Source of the DNA: Diphasiastrum complanatum
Lineage: Eukaryota; Streptophyta; Lycopodiopsida; Lycopodiales; Lycopodiaceae
NCBI GenBank assembly: GCA_029204225.1
Contig: CM055097.1
Location: 25,823,039-25,887,038, forward strand
Direction: 5' to 3'
Length of the DNA stretch: 64,000 nt
Position numbers and translations under genes: made by a program. Positions 1-11,892 of the stretch are shown in pieces; position 1 is the stretch's first letter, and each line of letters begins with the position of its first letter. The notes under the pieces were generated by a model, which did no database searches, was not told where the DNA came from, and was given only the letters and a program-made list of their open reading frames with translations.

Positions 1-1285
1 TACAGAATTACTCATGAATATTTTGTCTAGCAAGATCAATATTTCATTGGGAGAGTTCCTAAAGTTGGTGCCAAAAGCAAAAGAAGTCTTAGTGCAAAAG
101 TTAGCTAAAAAATAATCAGAAGACCATCAGGAGCCTCTGTTTTGTGCTGGATTTGAAGAATCTAACGATGTACTCCATGTTGGAGCCGCTTGGGAAAGTG
201 AACAAAAGAATATCACTCTGCCGATACAACATAGACAATTTTCTAAAGAAGCTGTCGTGATAGACGGCGGTTCAGGAGTTAACCTGATTTATACAAAGCT
301 ATGTACAAAATGAGGCCTTACAAAGATTAAGCCTGTTACTTTTTCTATTAAGCTAGCTGATCAGACGACGGTTCGTCCACGAGGAATGGTGGAAGATATA
401 CCTGTCAGGATTGCAGGAGTACAGTTCGTCATTACTTTCGTCATGATGGACTTACCGGAAGCACCAAATGTCTACCGAGTTCTCTTAGGACGTCCATGGT
501 TACGAGTTGTGCAAGTAATTCATAACTGGGGTACCGACAAAATCACTTTTGAAAATCGTGAACGTGCAGTTAAAATTGATCCTACGACTTGGACTATCAA
601 GCCAGTGGTTCAAAAAGCGGATGACGATTCATCAACAACGGATCACACTTGTGATCGGCCAGAGAAAAAATTGGGAGTTCATTACAATTCTCAAACGGAT
701 ACTGTCAATTGGAACGAAGCTCTTGCAACAATTGATTGTACAGCAGGATGTATGTGTCAACAAGATATTCAATCAGAAATGAGCGAGATTTCCTTGTTAG
801 ATCGAACTTTGGATATGCCAATCACGTTTCCACTAAATGTGCTGAATGTAGCCTGGATATCAACGGAACCTATACGAGATCCAATTGAGGATGATCTCAT
901 ACCAATGAGCCATGTCTTAACTTATGATGGCAATGCAGAACTTACGGATGAACATATTCTACATCATATGGATCCGACCAGATTTGGAGTGCGTAATGTT
1001 CCTGATGAACCAACAATCAAATCGTCCAAAGCAGTTATATTGAAGAGAGACAAGATGACAGGTTTGATGACGAAGAAACAAGCAAAGCAACATTATAATA
1101 CGGTCCTGAAATGGAAAAATCCCTCTCAAAAGATCGATTTAAAGGAAGTTCCACCTCTATTGGATAAAGGCAAAGGAAAAGTCAAGAATGATTCTTCAAG
1201 TCAGATCTCCAGCAAGACATCATCGTCTAGGAAGTCTTCACCTAAGAAGAAAGATTTATCATCCCGAAAGTCATCACCTCCATGA
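1..1285 (+). pseudogene. Ty3/gypsy gag-pol remnant with retropepsin-like protease
   Basis: One reading frame runs from the left edge to 1285 but is broken by in-frame stops near 113 and 311, so it is a pseudogene. An aspartic-protease active site reads IDGGSGVNLI near 260-289 (family norm D-S/T-G), and the matching C-terminal strand motif LLGRPWL lies near 485-505. Downstream is a low-complexity Lys/Ser-rich tail (about 1170-1285) with repeated SSRKSSP-like units, a linker rather than a reverse transcriptase. In an intact element the protease would cut the Gag-Pol polyprotein in the virus-like particle. The expected RT and RNase H domains do not follow; integrase sequence appears only about 200 bases later. 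The Gly in place of Ser/Thr in the catalytic triad is a further sign of decay. Confidence 0.75.
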
Positions 1286-1479
1286 TCAATTACTGCTAAG
1301 AAGACTAAACGAAGATCCAAGACAAGTCCTTTCAAAAAAGAACAAGCAAATGTAGTCCAGCATGATATGCCAGAGCATTTTAAACGTTATACACTGGATG
1401 ATGTAGTTATCATGTTACCTAAAGCCATCGTGAGCTTGAAGAACACATGCCGGAATCTAAAGAGGTCTACGATGGCCCA

Positions 1480-2215
1480 GCTAGGACACAGTCAATGAAT
1501 ATTATAATCAGATTCGGATGTCTGATCGAAATTGTCAGTGATCGGGGTACACACTTTTTAATCAAACAATAAAGTGTTTGCTGGAAGATTTTTTTGTTAT
1601 ACATAGATTTAGTACTCCCTATTATCCCAGAGGGAATGGCCAAGCTGAATCTTGCAATAAGATTCTCTGCACCATTATGACAAAGACAGTTGAAGCGAGT
1701 TGGTCTGATTGGGAACATAAACTGTATGCAGCATTATGGGCATTCAGAACCACTTACAAAAATAGTAGAAATCAAACACCTTTTCAACTAGTTTATGGTC
1801 AAGATGTTGTTATGCCAATTGAATTTTTAATCCCATCTCCATGCATAGCAGCAACGGAACGATTAAATGATGATCAGTCTTTACAACTTCGTCATGAAGC
1901 GTTGCACAAATTATGTGAAACCCGATTGATGGCAGTTCATGCCTTAGCAGCAGAGAAAGCCCGTCGCAAGGCATGGCACGATCGGCGATTGCACAAGAAA
2001 TATCTGGAAGCAGGAGATCTTGCATTGATGTACAAAACCAAGCTGATCAAGGGTAAGTTGAAGTTTACTGAGGAAGGCCCGTATAAAGTGAAGAAAATCC
2101 TGAACTATGGCGCAGTAATTCTTTAGCACTTGGATGGAAAACGATTTGATACTCCTAAAAGTGGCAGCCGATTATGCAAGTTTTGGCAGCCTGCTCCGCC
2201 AGTTCAGCAAGCCTG
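1480..2215 (+). pseudogene. Ty3/gypsy integrase C-terminal half
   Basis: The segment encodes the end of a gypsy integrase in at least two frames. IVSDRGTHF near 1531-1557 holds the second catalytic Asp. After a stop and frame change, YYPRGNGQAES (about 1617-1650) holds the catalytic Glu of the D,D-35-E core. Then come the plant gypsy signature WAFRTTYKN, a QTPFQLVYG motif, and a C-terminal segment with WHDR and SGSRLCKFWQPA motifs typical of the chromodomain-proximal end of plant elements. A stop interrupts the frame at 2124-2126. The first catalytic Asp and the zinc finger are missing. The segment is probably the same element as the protease upstream, joined by an internal deletion that removed RT and RNase H. 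Confidence 0.8.
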
Positions 2216-3031
2216 ATCTCAATATATTTTTTCATTCTATTTGTTTTCAATTTTTTGTTTTCAGTATTTAATTTGCTGATTTTTTTTTTTTTGGAAAAAG
2301 ACAGTTTAACAAAAAATAAAAATAAAAAATAAGAAAAGACTGATGAGCAAAAGTCAGGAAATTATCAGCATAAGGAAAAGGAAGCAAAGTATTTTGATGG
2401 AAAATGACTTAGAAAACCACTGTTTTGGCAGATTTGGCCAATACAGTCTCAGATACCTTCGTTGAGCTCTCAGATTGTACATCCACCCTTGATTTATCTA
2501 AATTGAGGTGGGCGAAGGTTTCTGACAAGAGAAAATTTAATTTTTGAGTCAGGCGAATGTTCAGTGATATGCCAATTTGGGAACCTTCGTCGAGCATCAT
2601 AACATCATTATGAACCTTTGCCGACCTGCTAGATGATCTTAAAATGACAACATTAGGTTGTCCATAGGTTCAGATTGTAAAAAAATACATTTATGACAGT
2701 ACCTGGATGAAGGACCCTCCTAGGCAAAGGTTCATCCTTCGCAAGCCCTGGAAAACGTTCACCTGATAGGTTCAGATCCCTAGAAACCTTCGCCAAAATT
2801 TTTATAGCCTATTTTTACTATACTGGACATGCCTGCAAATTTTTGTTTAGAACTGATCAGCCCAACTACTATTTAGTGTAATGGACCCACTAAATTCACT
2901 TATAAGTTGGCTGAATTCGATTCATTCCTTACTTGCGCTAGCGAAGCTCTTGCGAATTTTTCTTGCGACCAAAGCCTTCCGAATTTCCTGCATTGCCTTC
3001 TAATACACTCTCACGTGGCTATAATTCCTTT
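2216..3031 (+). other. non-coding spacer after gypsy pol
   Basis: No coding region is visible. A T-rich run at about 2280-2292 is followed by A-rich sequence. This is the stretch between the pol end and the downstream coiled-coil ORF, where some plant gypsy elements have untranslated sequence. I see no LTR boundary here. Confidence 0.45.
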
Positions 3032-5251
3032 ATGATCATCATGTCTTCTATCGATACTTTCCAGACTCCGCGCTATACTATCCATCGTGATGTCCCATCT
3101 GCAACGGACATCGTGATTCTTCCTAGCACATGCATGGTCACTCAGTGGATGACCCTTGCGGAGCCTCTACTTACTGTAATGGGTATTCATGAGAGAGCCT
3201 TTTCGGGACGCATCAATATGGATTTCATCACTCTTGCCTTCAGTACGTGGAAGGAAGAGAAATCCAAGTTTTACGTCACCTTCCAAGGAGCCACACACAA
3301 GGTGTGCGTCACTGAGGCCTCACTTGCAGCTATAGGAATCTCATCCGGTACGCAAGCCTCACCCAATCACAAGCGCGCCAAACAGGCCATCAAGCCATAC
3401 ATTGACCTCACCAACGATCTGCATTGGACTAATGATGGCTACCTTCTGGAAGCCATCACTGAGCCTTCCATCCACACCGCTGCCCAGTTGTTGAATCATT
3501 TCCTGATGGTTAGCAACCTCAGGAAAGACCGCATCACATCTCAAATCCTTCATAGGATAGTGGAGTCCCACATAAAGTTGGCCAAAGCCCCTCTTGAACC
3601 ATATAACTGGTTCAAGACTGTTTTTGGTGAGCTCAAGCGAGCTATTAAGGCCAATACAAAGCAGCAGTTCGCCGCTGGCTCTCTATTGTCCCTCTTAGCC
3701 GCTTCTCACTTAGAAAACAGAATCCATGGCTTCCACTTGGATTCCGTGCTTTCAGTTTACGAAGAAGCACTGGCCGAGTCATCTCACCAGGCCTCAAGTT
3801 CTCATAGTCGTCGTCGTCCACGTAGCGAGATCGTAATTCCTGACTCGCCTTTCGCGTCACGACGACGTACTAGGCATACCTCCTCAGCTGTGCTTTCACC
3901 CCCTGCTGCTGTTCGCACTGAACTTCTCATTCTCCTCGCCTCTGATGATTTCCTCGCCTCTGCTCCCATACAAGGACAGTCTGTGACCATTGGGCCTACC
4001 ATTCCCATCACAATTGCCCAGGCCGCCTCACCCCCGCACATTGAAGCAACCTCACCCAACACACAGTTCTTCATGGATATGTTCGATGATTCCGACCCCC
4101 TTGGGGCCACCAAAATCTTTGAAATGCCCTTGAGCCCAGCACCCTTTGAATCCCAATCCCCTGGAAGAGGATTTGGGCATATCCGAAGCTACTATTGGTG
4201 TCGAAGATGCCAGTCAGCAACCACCCACACAGGATAGCCCAGCCACACTTCGGGTCAACACAGCTATAAAGTCACCGAAGCAGTTCGACGCCACGGTGCC
4301 TGAAGGGTTTTAAGACGAGGATATTTTTGAAGAAGAAGAGACCTTGACACCTATTCCACGCCTACCAACGACAATACCATTAGGGTCTCCTACTGCTGCC
4401 ACCTCCACGACTGTTGATTCTGGTGATGCTCTCGGGTTAGTTTCAAGCCTTGGGCAAGTGATCCAGTCTATGCTGGATAAGAAGAAGGAAATGGAGCATA
4501 GGATCTCTGATTTAGGATCCGAAAACACTCTGATCAGCCAGAAAATTGTCCAGCTGGATCGAAAGGTGAAGATAGCCAAGCAACATAAAGAAAAGACTGA
4601 AAGCGAAAAGTCATTGGTCCAGCAACAAGCTAGTCGCTTGGAAACCTACATCAGCTCCCTGCAAAATGCCCTGACAACTGCACAGGATCAGGTAGATAAG
4701 ACAGTGCAAGATGCCAAGCAACAGGTGCAGCTGCTGAAGGGGCAATTACAAATGGCCGAACAAGATCACAATGGCTTCAAGGTGATTTGGATGCGACCAC
4801 TAGTGAGCGTGATGCATATCTGCAAACACAAATACCCGATCATCCGGTCACACCGACGGAGATTGCATATTTATTCAAGAAAGTGGAAACATACAAAGTG
4901 GCCCTTCAAGGATTCCAAGGCCGCTTTGATAGGATCAAAGGAGTAGCTTCAACTGAGTTGGCAAAGGCAAAAGAGACCATAAATGCCTATGAAAAAGCCG
5001 CCGTTCAAGTGTTGGAAGCCGGACCACAAATCCCTGTCCCGGTCATGCCGCAATTCTCCCCTTCGCGCCAAGAAGCTGTACAGATGGAAACAGAGGTTGA
5101 TTCGAGCATGGACCAGGGGGGAGCTCCAAATCTAGCAAATCAACTGCCAACTATACCGACAGTACAAGCGGGTCCATCCTCATCAAGGACAAGCCATTTA
5201 TTCAGAAGGCCTATCAGCGTCGAGGACCAGATCCAGACCTTCTTAAAGTAG
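3032..5251 (+). pseudogene. long coiled-coil ORF in the env-like position of the gypsy element
   Basis: The first in-frame ATGs are at 3032 and 3041; the open frame runs to 4237, then continues in other frames (about 4230-4790, then 4787-5251), so at least two frameshifts break it. Three regions are seen. About 260 residues are globular, containing DLHWTNDGYLLEAI and AAQLLNHFLMVSNLRKDRI. A basic, Ser/Pro-rich stretch follows with RRRPRSEIVIPDSP and RRRTRH, which could be a nuclear-localisation signal. Last comes a long heptad-rich coiled coil (about 4440-5010, LDKKKEMEHRISDLGSEN and following). It lies directly 3' of a gypsy integrase on the same strand, where some plant elements carry an additional or env-like ORF. 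No signal peptide or transmembrane segment is evident, so a true envelope is unlikely. The family is not recognised; the globular part recalls plant transposon-associated domains in general layout only. Confidence 0.5.
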
Positions 5252-6080
5252 CATCCACATGAGTCCTCACGTGGTGGATGGGTTCTCAAATTTAAGACCT
5301 CCGAGATCGAGGTCGGCAAAGAATTGGACAAAATACCTGCACTGGGAGAGCAGCCGACATGGAGAATCACGGTTTTTGAGAAAACTCCAGAATCAATTAG
5401 GAGTTATGTCGCTAGCCCTCGCCAGTTGCGGGTAGATCCTTATTATGTGCCAATGCCATGAAGACAAAAATGAAAAGATTTGGGATTGGCTATGGATAAA
5501 ATCACCATCCATATGCCCAATTGGCCAATCATCCACCAGTCTTATAGCTGGAATATTTCAGTGGATTTCCACCGGACCTTGCAAGCATATCAGAGAGAGT
5601 ATGTCCACTCTCCGGATCCAACGGTGCGACAACCGGCAACGTTTGCAAAAGATCTAACTTTGTTGGCGTCAGTGGCAACCAAATGGGATGATTGACTTCC
5701 TACCCTAGCATTTGATCCAAATAAGTCGATGGCCTCAGAGCAAATCAAAGATCAGCTGTCGATTGCTCGACTGTATTTCCGTGCGGCTATGATGGGAGGC
5801 TCTTGGGAATCCAGCTTCACCTCATGGACAACTTCCAAGTGGATTGTCGGAGCCCACCGTTGTTTCCTGCCGCATAATTTGGATTTCAATACTGCACGTC
5901 TTGTCTTTATAGAGAAGGTGCAGTATCATTTAATTAAGATTCGGCGCAAAGCCAATAAAAGTCCCCAATAACTGCTTATTGCAGGTGTCGTGGGACCGCC
6001 ACCAGTTTTGGTGGGTGATACTGTTGGAGGGTTTGTGGATCCCAAGACAACTCTAACCCTAGTTAATAAGTGAGAGGGAT
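5252..6080 (+). pseudogene. decayed coding remnant after the coiled-coil ORF
   Basis: Short overlapping open stretches continue on the plus strand: one frame reads PTWRITVFEKTPESIRSYV near 5356-5412, another MDKITIHMPNWPIIHQSYSW near 5492-5551, and SKWIVGAHRCFLPHNLDFNT near 5835-5894. They look like fragments of one protein broken by indels, but the family is not recognised. They end just before the presumed 3' LTR. This may be the C-terminal part of the preceding ORF or a separate gag-like gene. Confidence 0.35.
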
Positions 6081-6700
6081 TTGGCACCCTGCGTGTGTAA
6101 GTCCAACCCAATGATCACATAGTTATTTGATTAATTAGAATGTTAATAAAACGACTTTAGGCCTTTTTGCTGGACTTTTAATGTCGCAGGGCCTAAATGT
6201 CAAGTTAGTGAATAAAGTTGGGTTTCCCTCCAATTTTGATGGTTCCCACACTTTTCTAAATTTGAATAAAAAGAGAGGCAAGACTGGACCAATAGGATTC
6301 AGAGGCCAAGGTCCTCCTCTCTACTATAAAAAGGGACCAACTCGAGTTGTTCCTCATGTTCATTTCCTCATTTCAATAAAGCAGATTGGTTCTCTTTAGA
6401 AATGGATTGATGAATGTCCTTGCTCTTCCTCTCTTTTCCTCCATTCCTCATGCTTTCTTTGGTATTTGCTAATTGTTGGATTTGATCATTATTGGGATTG
6501 CTATTTTTTATGCTTTTTGTGAGAGAGAAAGGGAGAGAGAGAAGAGTAAGTTTCTATCATTGTTGTGGATTTAGGGTTAATGGAAGTAGGGTTAATGGAT
6601 GTTGTGTTAATGCTTAGTGTTAATGGATGTTAGTGTTAGATCCTCCATTCATGTTGAAATCTGAAGTATACTATCGCTCTCATGGGAACGAACCTACGCG
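6022..6700 (+). repeat. probable gypsy LTR (boundaries uncertain)
   Basis: The region follows the decayed ORFs and starts with TGTTGGAGGG. It holds promoter-like and polyadenylation-like signals in the order expected of an LTR: CTATAAAAAGGG at about 6323-6334 and AATAAA at about 6376. Then comes a GA-rich tract near 6523-6545 and several GTTAATGG(A) iterations at 6567-6640. No second copy is in the window, so the ends cannot be set. Confidence 0.35.
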
Positions 6701-7232
6701 TGACAACTAACTCTGTCTCTTTGATGCTAGATTGACTAGATCTTGGATTCAGGTTAGGCAAGGAAAGAAACCCACTACAATGGTCATGATGTGGCTTGTC
6801 ACCCATGCCAAATAATATAGGATTCCGTTCATAAGGATGTTCTCAAGTTGAACTAAGTGATAGAACCTTTGGAGTGAGTCCAAATCATGCTTAGATACAA
6901 GAGATAAAAAGTAGGAGCTATTTTTGATAATTTTTACATTGTTGAGGGATCTCCAAGATTCCAACCCTAACTTGGCAAGCATGAAAGATAAACCAAAATT
7001 AGCATCAAGGATAGGTTTAGAACTACTCATACCTGCCCAAAATCGTGATGGATCATGTATATATAGGTGATGATCTCTCACCAAAATAAATCAAGCAAGT
7101 TCATGATTTTTCTCTCATATTGGGACAATTGCTCTCTATGTTCATAATTCTTTGAGTTCTTGTGATTTCTAATTATTATAGGATTGAATTTGGGTCTGGT
7201 GTACAGTACTCAGACTGTGGGAGGCCGTACAT
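6701..7232 (-). other. unrecognised repeat-derived sequence with one open stretch
   Basis: A minus-strand open stretch of about 111 codons (6749-7084) has no motif I recognise. It sits between gypsy and copia debris and is probably part of an uncharacterised element. The remainder is AT-rich without visible features. Confidence 0.25.
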
Positions 7233-7389
7233 TCACACATGTGAAGGCTTCTTCAAGGATTTGGGCCATTTAGTGAGGTTCAAGCATAGATTTTTGATGG
7301 ATTTTGATGGTGCAAGTTGTGCTAATTTTATGGAATCATAATCTATTGTTTCTCTCATAATTTCAAGTGTTTTAGAATCCCTTTTTGCT

Positions 7390-7785
7390 GTAATTTTCAC
7401 ACCCTTCATAAAACTCCATGAATGAGCCTCCATATCCATCTTGCCACAAGAAACCATCAAACCATGGAAATCTATGAGTAAGAGAGTACAACAATGATGC
7501 TAATCCAGCTCCATACGACTCCATATAACTAGGTGGTAGCACTAGTCCTTCTTCAAGATCCACTTGACACAAGAAAATGACCATAGATTCAACAAAAATT
7601 GACAATCTCCAAGCATTGGTACCCACATAGTTCAAACCTTGAGAACTTAGGTATGAATGACTAATATAATGAACTTCCAAAAGCTTCATTTCCATCAGCA
7701 AAAATAGTCAAGAATGCTAGTACAACTCCATCATCAATACGATGTAAAACAATGTAGCTAGTTTGACCATATTTTGACAATTTCA
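7390..7785 (-). repeat. recurrent copia-associated module, copy A
   Basis: The sequence matches 14240-14640 and 61340-61660 over several hundred bases, by eye at high identity. Shared blocks include the complement of GACACAAGAAAATGACCAT and of CCATCTTGCCACAAGAAACC. In all three places it lies on the minus strand among copia pol fragments. Reading frames are not kept in register between copies, so it is better viewed as a repeat than as an intact gene. Its left end runs into unrelated sequence at about 7380. Confidence 0.6.
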
Positions 7786-7814
7786 TAATATCAACACTAT
7801 AGCGCAAAAATAAA

Positions 7815-8158
7815 TATATGAACCTAAAGAGAACTCATGTATAAGCATGGATGAGGAGAGAGAGAAAATGATGTTCTTCCCAGGTGTACATCTATTTATA
7901 ACAGATCCATGATCTCTTTTGAATTTGGTTTCTCTCCATTTAAACTTTTAGATGATACTGGAAATATGGACTAGATTCAATGAACCAAACATTCAAATTT
8001 GAATCTTCCAAACTCGACCTTATAACTTTCCCACACTTTCCAAAAGTGGTAATTAAAATGAACTTAGACTCAAACAACTTTCATAAAGTTTATCTCTAAG
8101 TCTAAAATGCATATTGGCCTAATATTGACAATTAAAAATATGACTAAACTAGTTGAAA
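7815..8158 (-). repeat. copia LTR-like remnant
   Basis: The sequence is related to the LTR-like copies at about 13530-13891 and 15247-15552: it shares ATGTATAAGCATG, the TTATAACAG(A/G)TCCA block, an AACATT(C/T)AAATTTGAATCT block and a TTTCCCACACTTT block. It is more diverged than those two are from each other. It abuts a copia RNase H fragment at its right end. Confidence 0.5.
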
Positions 8159-9320
8159 TTTCTCACATTCTGCTTCTTGCTATTCCAAGAGATAGGACCC
8201 TTGTTGAAAACAAAGACATAACATGATGTCAACTTTCTCTTGTCAACATCTCCAGTCCAATCTGCATCTGTAAAACCTTCAAATATATTAATCTGAGTTA
8301 TTCGAATTGTCATTTGAATTTTCACCATCACAAATGCAATGATTTTGTGTCGATTGTAAATATTGAAGAACTCTTAGTAGAGCTTTCCAATGAATGAAAT
8401 CTAGACTCAACGTAAATTCGCTAAGTGTACTTACTAAATAAGCGACTAGTACACATCATGGCATACATGAGAGAGCCAATAATTGAATGATACGGACATT
8501 GTTTTATCTTATCGACTTCTTCAAAAGACTAGAGCATTGGTCCTTCAAATATTTCAAACTTGTATCCATTGGAGTTTTAGTCGTCGGCCATTTGATGCTA
8601 GAATAGCAAGTCACAAATATATCTTTCTTGATTAATATAATCAATCTATGATCACGGTCTCTGTAAATCTGTATACCAAGGAAAAAATGGGCCTCTTTTA
8701 AATCTGTCATATCAAATTCATTCAATAACAACTTTTTGACATCTTTTAGAATTCAAATGTCAATACTAAAAAGTAATGTGTCATCAACTTATAATGTAAT
8801 GATAATAAAATATAAATCCACTTATTTATTAGACATTACAATTAGCTGAACTTGGTATAAAACTTTAATGAATAAAGAATTTGTTGATACAATGAAACCA
8901 GACACATGATGACTGTTTAAGCCCATAGAGAGGTTTTCACCTTGCATAAATGATGGGTGTTTCCCTCCAGCTCATAGCCTTCAGATTGAGACATATAAAT
9001 GTCTTCTTCGATCACACCATGTAAAAATGTTGTTTGTACATCTTTCTAGTGAATCTCCATATTTGCCACTACTACAAATGAAAGGGACTAAAGGTTTTCG
9101 AATAATCAACATTCATCTGGCAACTAGTCTTGCCTTCCATCAAACAACTGATCCATCGACTTTGTACTTGATTCGGTGAACCCATTTTTAAGAAATAATA
9201 TTTTTACCAACTGACAAGTCTGTAACAGTCCATGTTTGGTTCTTAATAAGATACTGATATTCTTTGTCCATCGTTGATTTTTATAGATCTGCATCTGGAC
9301 TATAAATTGTCTTAGAATAA
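8159..9320 (-). pseudogene. Ty1/copia reverse transcriptase and RNase H remnant
   Basis: Read on the minus strand, sequence near 9290-9150 encodes a decayed NQTWTVTDL...KWVHRIKYKVDGS, the start of a copia RT. FDMTDLKEAHFFLGIQIYRD at about 8715-8650 is the conserved late RT block, and FTDADWTGDVDKRKLTSCY...ISWNSKKQN at 8290-8160 is the RNase H start. Frame changes and stops separate the blocks, and the YVDD-containing centre is badly damaged. The element lies antisense to the window and is non-functional. Family order (RT before RNase H on the coding strand) is kept, so this is one truncated element. Confidence 0.75.
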
Positions 9321-9323
9321 CAA

Positions 9324-9790
9324 GTGCCTATAGCATTGTGGATAATTTTTCGGGATGAAATCTATGTCAATTTGATCTTCGAGAAACTGGCATATTCAAT
9401 TATTTCAAAACCACCATACGAATCTCCTTATCCTACCTACAAAACACTTGTGTACTACATAGATGGGTATGAGGGCAAATTGGTGCCAATCAAGTTCGGG
9501 GCCTGACAAGTAGACCCCCTATCAAATGTTATGGGTGTGGAGGAAATCATCATATTGTCGAGTGCCCTAACAAGAGACAAGGACATGACTACGTGCTGCT
9601 TTGCAAGGATTGCGAGTATGGACACCTGTATTTGGATTGTCCTATCAAAAAGGAGAATGGACCATTTGTGCCAGTAAACATGCTAATTGTGGAAACACAA
9701 GGAGACCACAACCAAGGTCCACTTTACACCATAACTCGAGCCCAAAAGCAAAACGTACAAGAACCAACGCCAGAATCTCCAAGAGAGTCT
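9324..9790 (+). pseudogene. gag fragment with two zinc knuckles
   Basis: Two Cys-His knuckles are seen in different frames: CYGCGGNHHIVEC at about 9527-9565 and CKDCEYGHLYLDC at about 9602-9640. Both have the shortened spacing C-x2-C-x3-H-x4-C instead of the usual C-x2-C-x4-H-x4-C; such compressed knuckles occur in some plant gypsy gag proteins. The knuckles would bind retrotransposon RNA. The open frame of 9593-9907 carries the second knuckle and a downstream tail. No protease follows, and a copia LTR seems to begin at 9795. Confidence 0.55.
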
Positions 9791-9794
9791 AGCA

Positions 9795-10618
9795 TGTTGG
9801 ATTTCTATCCTCTCCATCCAGATCTCTCTACTAATCTAGATCCATTCACTAGTTGTTGTAAATACTTGTACTGTTGCATGCTCCGCATAAATACACTTGT
9901 TTTATGATAGTCTGCAGAAATACAAAGGAATAGATGACAATGTCCTGACGACTAAGCCGACATCAACAATTCAGCCTACTCCGACTATTCGTCAGACACA
10001 TCGACTTATCCGACATTGACTATTCTTCCGACATCCGACATCAACAATTTGACTTAACCAGTTAGTTGTATGTCACTATCAACTCCAATAGTCGACTCGA
10101 ACAATCGACGGCTCATCAGTACCTTCATCACAACCGGACAAGATCTCTAACAGATTAAGATACTGACCAAAGGCGACTGCCAACAACACGTCATGCATTA
10201 ATCCTAATTGTAAAGTACAAATTAGGTATTATTTTAATTAGTTAGCCATGTGTATACATCTAGCAACTTATCAGTTGCTCGTTTAGCTTAATCATTTATC
10301 ATGCTCATTTTATTCTTGTTTAGATTGATTCTTGTTTGCAGATAAATTTATTCGTAGATTAAATTATTATTATGACTGGTAGTCTATGTCGATTTGTCGC
10401 TCTAATTTATGTACCTAATACGCTTCTGCAAAGCTAGATCCAAAGTTAATTTGTGCATGGCTATGGAATATATCATATTGATCCAGTGACTTAGAAGCCG
10501 TGATCAAGTAGGATAGACTTCAATTTGTCGAAGTCATTCTGAATCTGATAGACATAGTTGCATGCACCAAGGATTCCATGCTCGCCTCTATTGTGCCACG
10601 ACATATCGAATCCCAACA
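9795..10618 (+). repeat. probable 5' LTR of a plus-strand copia element
   Basis: The segment begins TGTTGG and ends CCAACA, matching inverted termini, and is followed at once by a primer-binding site. The middle (about 9940-10170) is rich in CGAC-containing words. The partner LTR was not found, so the left end is inferred from the terminal inverted repeat only. Confidence 0.4.
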
Positions 10619-10631
10619 TGGTATCAAAGTT
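10619..10631 (+). other. primer-binding site (initiator tRNA-Met type)
   Basis: TGGTATCAAAGTT directly follows the CA end of the presumed LTR. Plant copia elements use TGGTATCAGAGC-like sites that pair with the 3' end of initiator tRNA-Met; the G-to-A change is a common variant or a decay mutation. Confidence 0.5.
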
Positions 10632-10719
10632 GTAATTCTACTCTCTGATTCGTTTGAAGCAATTTTAGAGCTTACATTATCATAACCATTGTTCTGATAA
10701 AGTGTAGACACTTGTAATA

Positions 10720-11060
10720 ATTTTTCCAGTCATATGATATACTATCTGCATACACTCATCCTGAATTTCTAAATGGATTCACAATCATAGTCTACTCTAA
10801 TGGTAGACAAATTTGATGGTTCGAATTACCACTTGTGGAAATTCAAGATGAGAGTAGTAATGATGGCCAAAGGGCTTTGGGAAATAGTCATTGGAACCAA
10901 ACTACTTTCCAGTGTCGATGATCAAGCCATTTCCAAGTGGAAGCTTAGGGATGGCAAGGCTTTCACCTTGATCACCCTTGACATGTCTGAGGCACATATT
11001 GGCCACATCAGACAAGCAGCAGATCTTCAGATATGTGTTTTTGATTCGATTTAAATGGAC
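10720..11060 (+). pseudogene. Ty1/copia gag N-terminus
   Basis: From the ATG at 10800 the frame encodes MVDKFDGSNYHLWKFKM and continues to a stop at 11052. This is the typical start of plant copia Gag (UBN2/DUF4219 type, 'L-x-G-x-NY-x-x-W' core). The rest of gag, the protease and the front of integrase are missing; integrase sequence begins only at about 11290. A homologous copy on the other strand lies at 12700-13000. Confidence 0.7.
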
Positions 11061-11287
11061 TTCTAGTCTACTTTCCTATGATACAACTTTGGCTGACAGG
11101 AGGGTTTACAATTCGGTAGTCAAAATCAAGAATTGAAGAACATTTAGACATGTTAGCAACTTATATATGATTAAGGTGGTCGAGTCTATAATGCCAAATA
11201 AACTATTTATTCATATATACTGAACTGCTTAAAGCACGATCAGTCATAGAGTAACAATAAGTAAGTCTATAGAGATATCTCTGTCTC

Positions 11288-11800
11288 TTTCCAAGAATTC
11301 AAGGAGTACTGCCAAAGACAAGGCATTGAACAACATTTTATCACTCCCTATTCGCCTCAATCAAACGACTTAGCCGAGAGAAAGAATCGTACCCTGGTCG
11401 AGTCAGCCAAATGCATACTAGCACATGCATCATTGCCAAAGAGATCTGGGCAGAAGCTGTTTCCACTTTCGCTTACATCTAGAACAGATGTTCTCGACTA
11501 AGGCCCTCTCAAGCAAAACACCCCATTTGGACAGGATCTAATCCTTCAATGAAGAATTTACGAGTATTCGGTTGCATCACCTACGTGTTGACCCCAAATG
11601 AGACAATGAAAAAATTCGACTTCCAAAGTCTAAAGACCATCCTGATCGATTACACTTCCTCCGAAAATACCTACAAGTTGTACGACCCCGATACCCAACA
11701 GATTTTATTCAGCAAGGATACTGTTTTTTATCGAGGATTAGTTCATCGACTTCAAAGACAAAGGTAAAATTTCATGTGAACCATCGACACCTGCCACCGA
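11288..11800 (+). pseudogene. Ty1/copia integrase C-terminal half
   Basis: The plus strand encodes, with frameshifts, a decayed FITPYSPQSNDLAERKNRTL (the catalytic Glu region), then KEIWAEAVSTFAYI, a stop, and from 11549 the copia signature LRVFGCITYVLTP followed by KLYDPDTQQILFSKDTVF. That last block is the copia-specific integrase C-terminal region. It belongs with the gag start at 10800 as an internally deleted element. Confidence 0.75.
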
Positions 11801-11892
11801 CACGACAATTCAAGCCTCATGCTCCATCATGCTGGCAGACCGACTATTCGACAACGAATCAGAGGAAGACATTGCTATTACTCAGCAACAAT

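Noticed and set aside
1810-2129. Minus-strand ORFs opposite the gypsy integrase
   Set aside because: They are shadows of a well supported integrase frame.
3359-4113. Minus-strand ORFs opposite the coiled-coil ORF
   Set aside because: They have no motif; the plus strand has coherent composition and coiled-coil periodicity.
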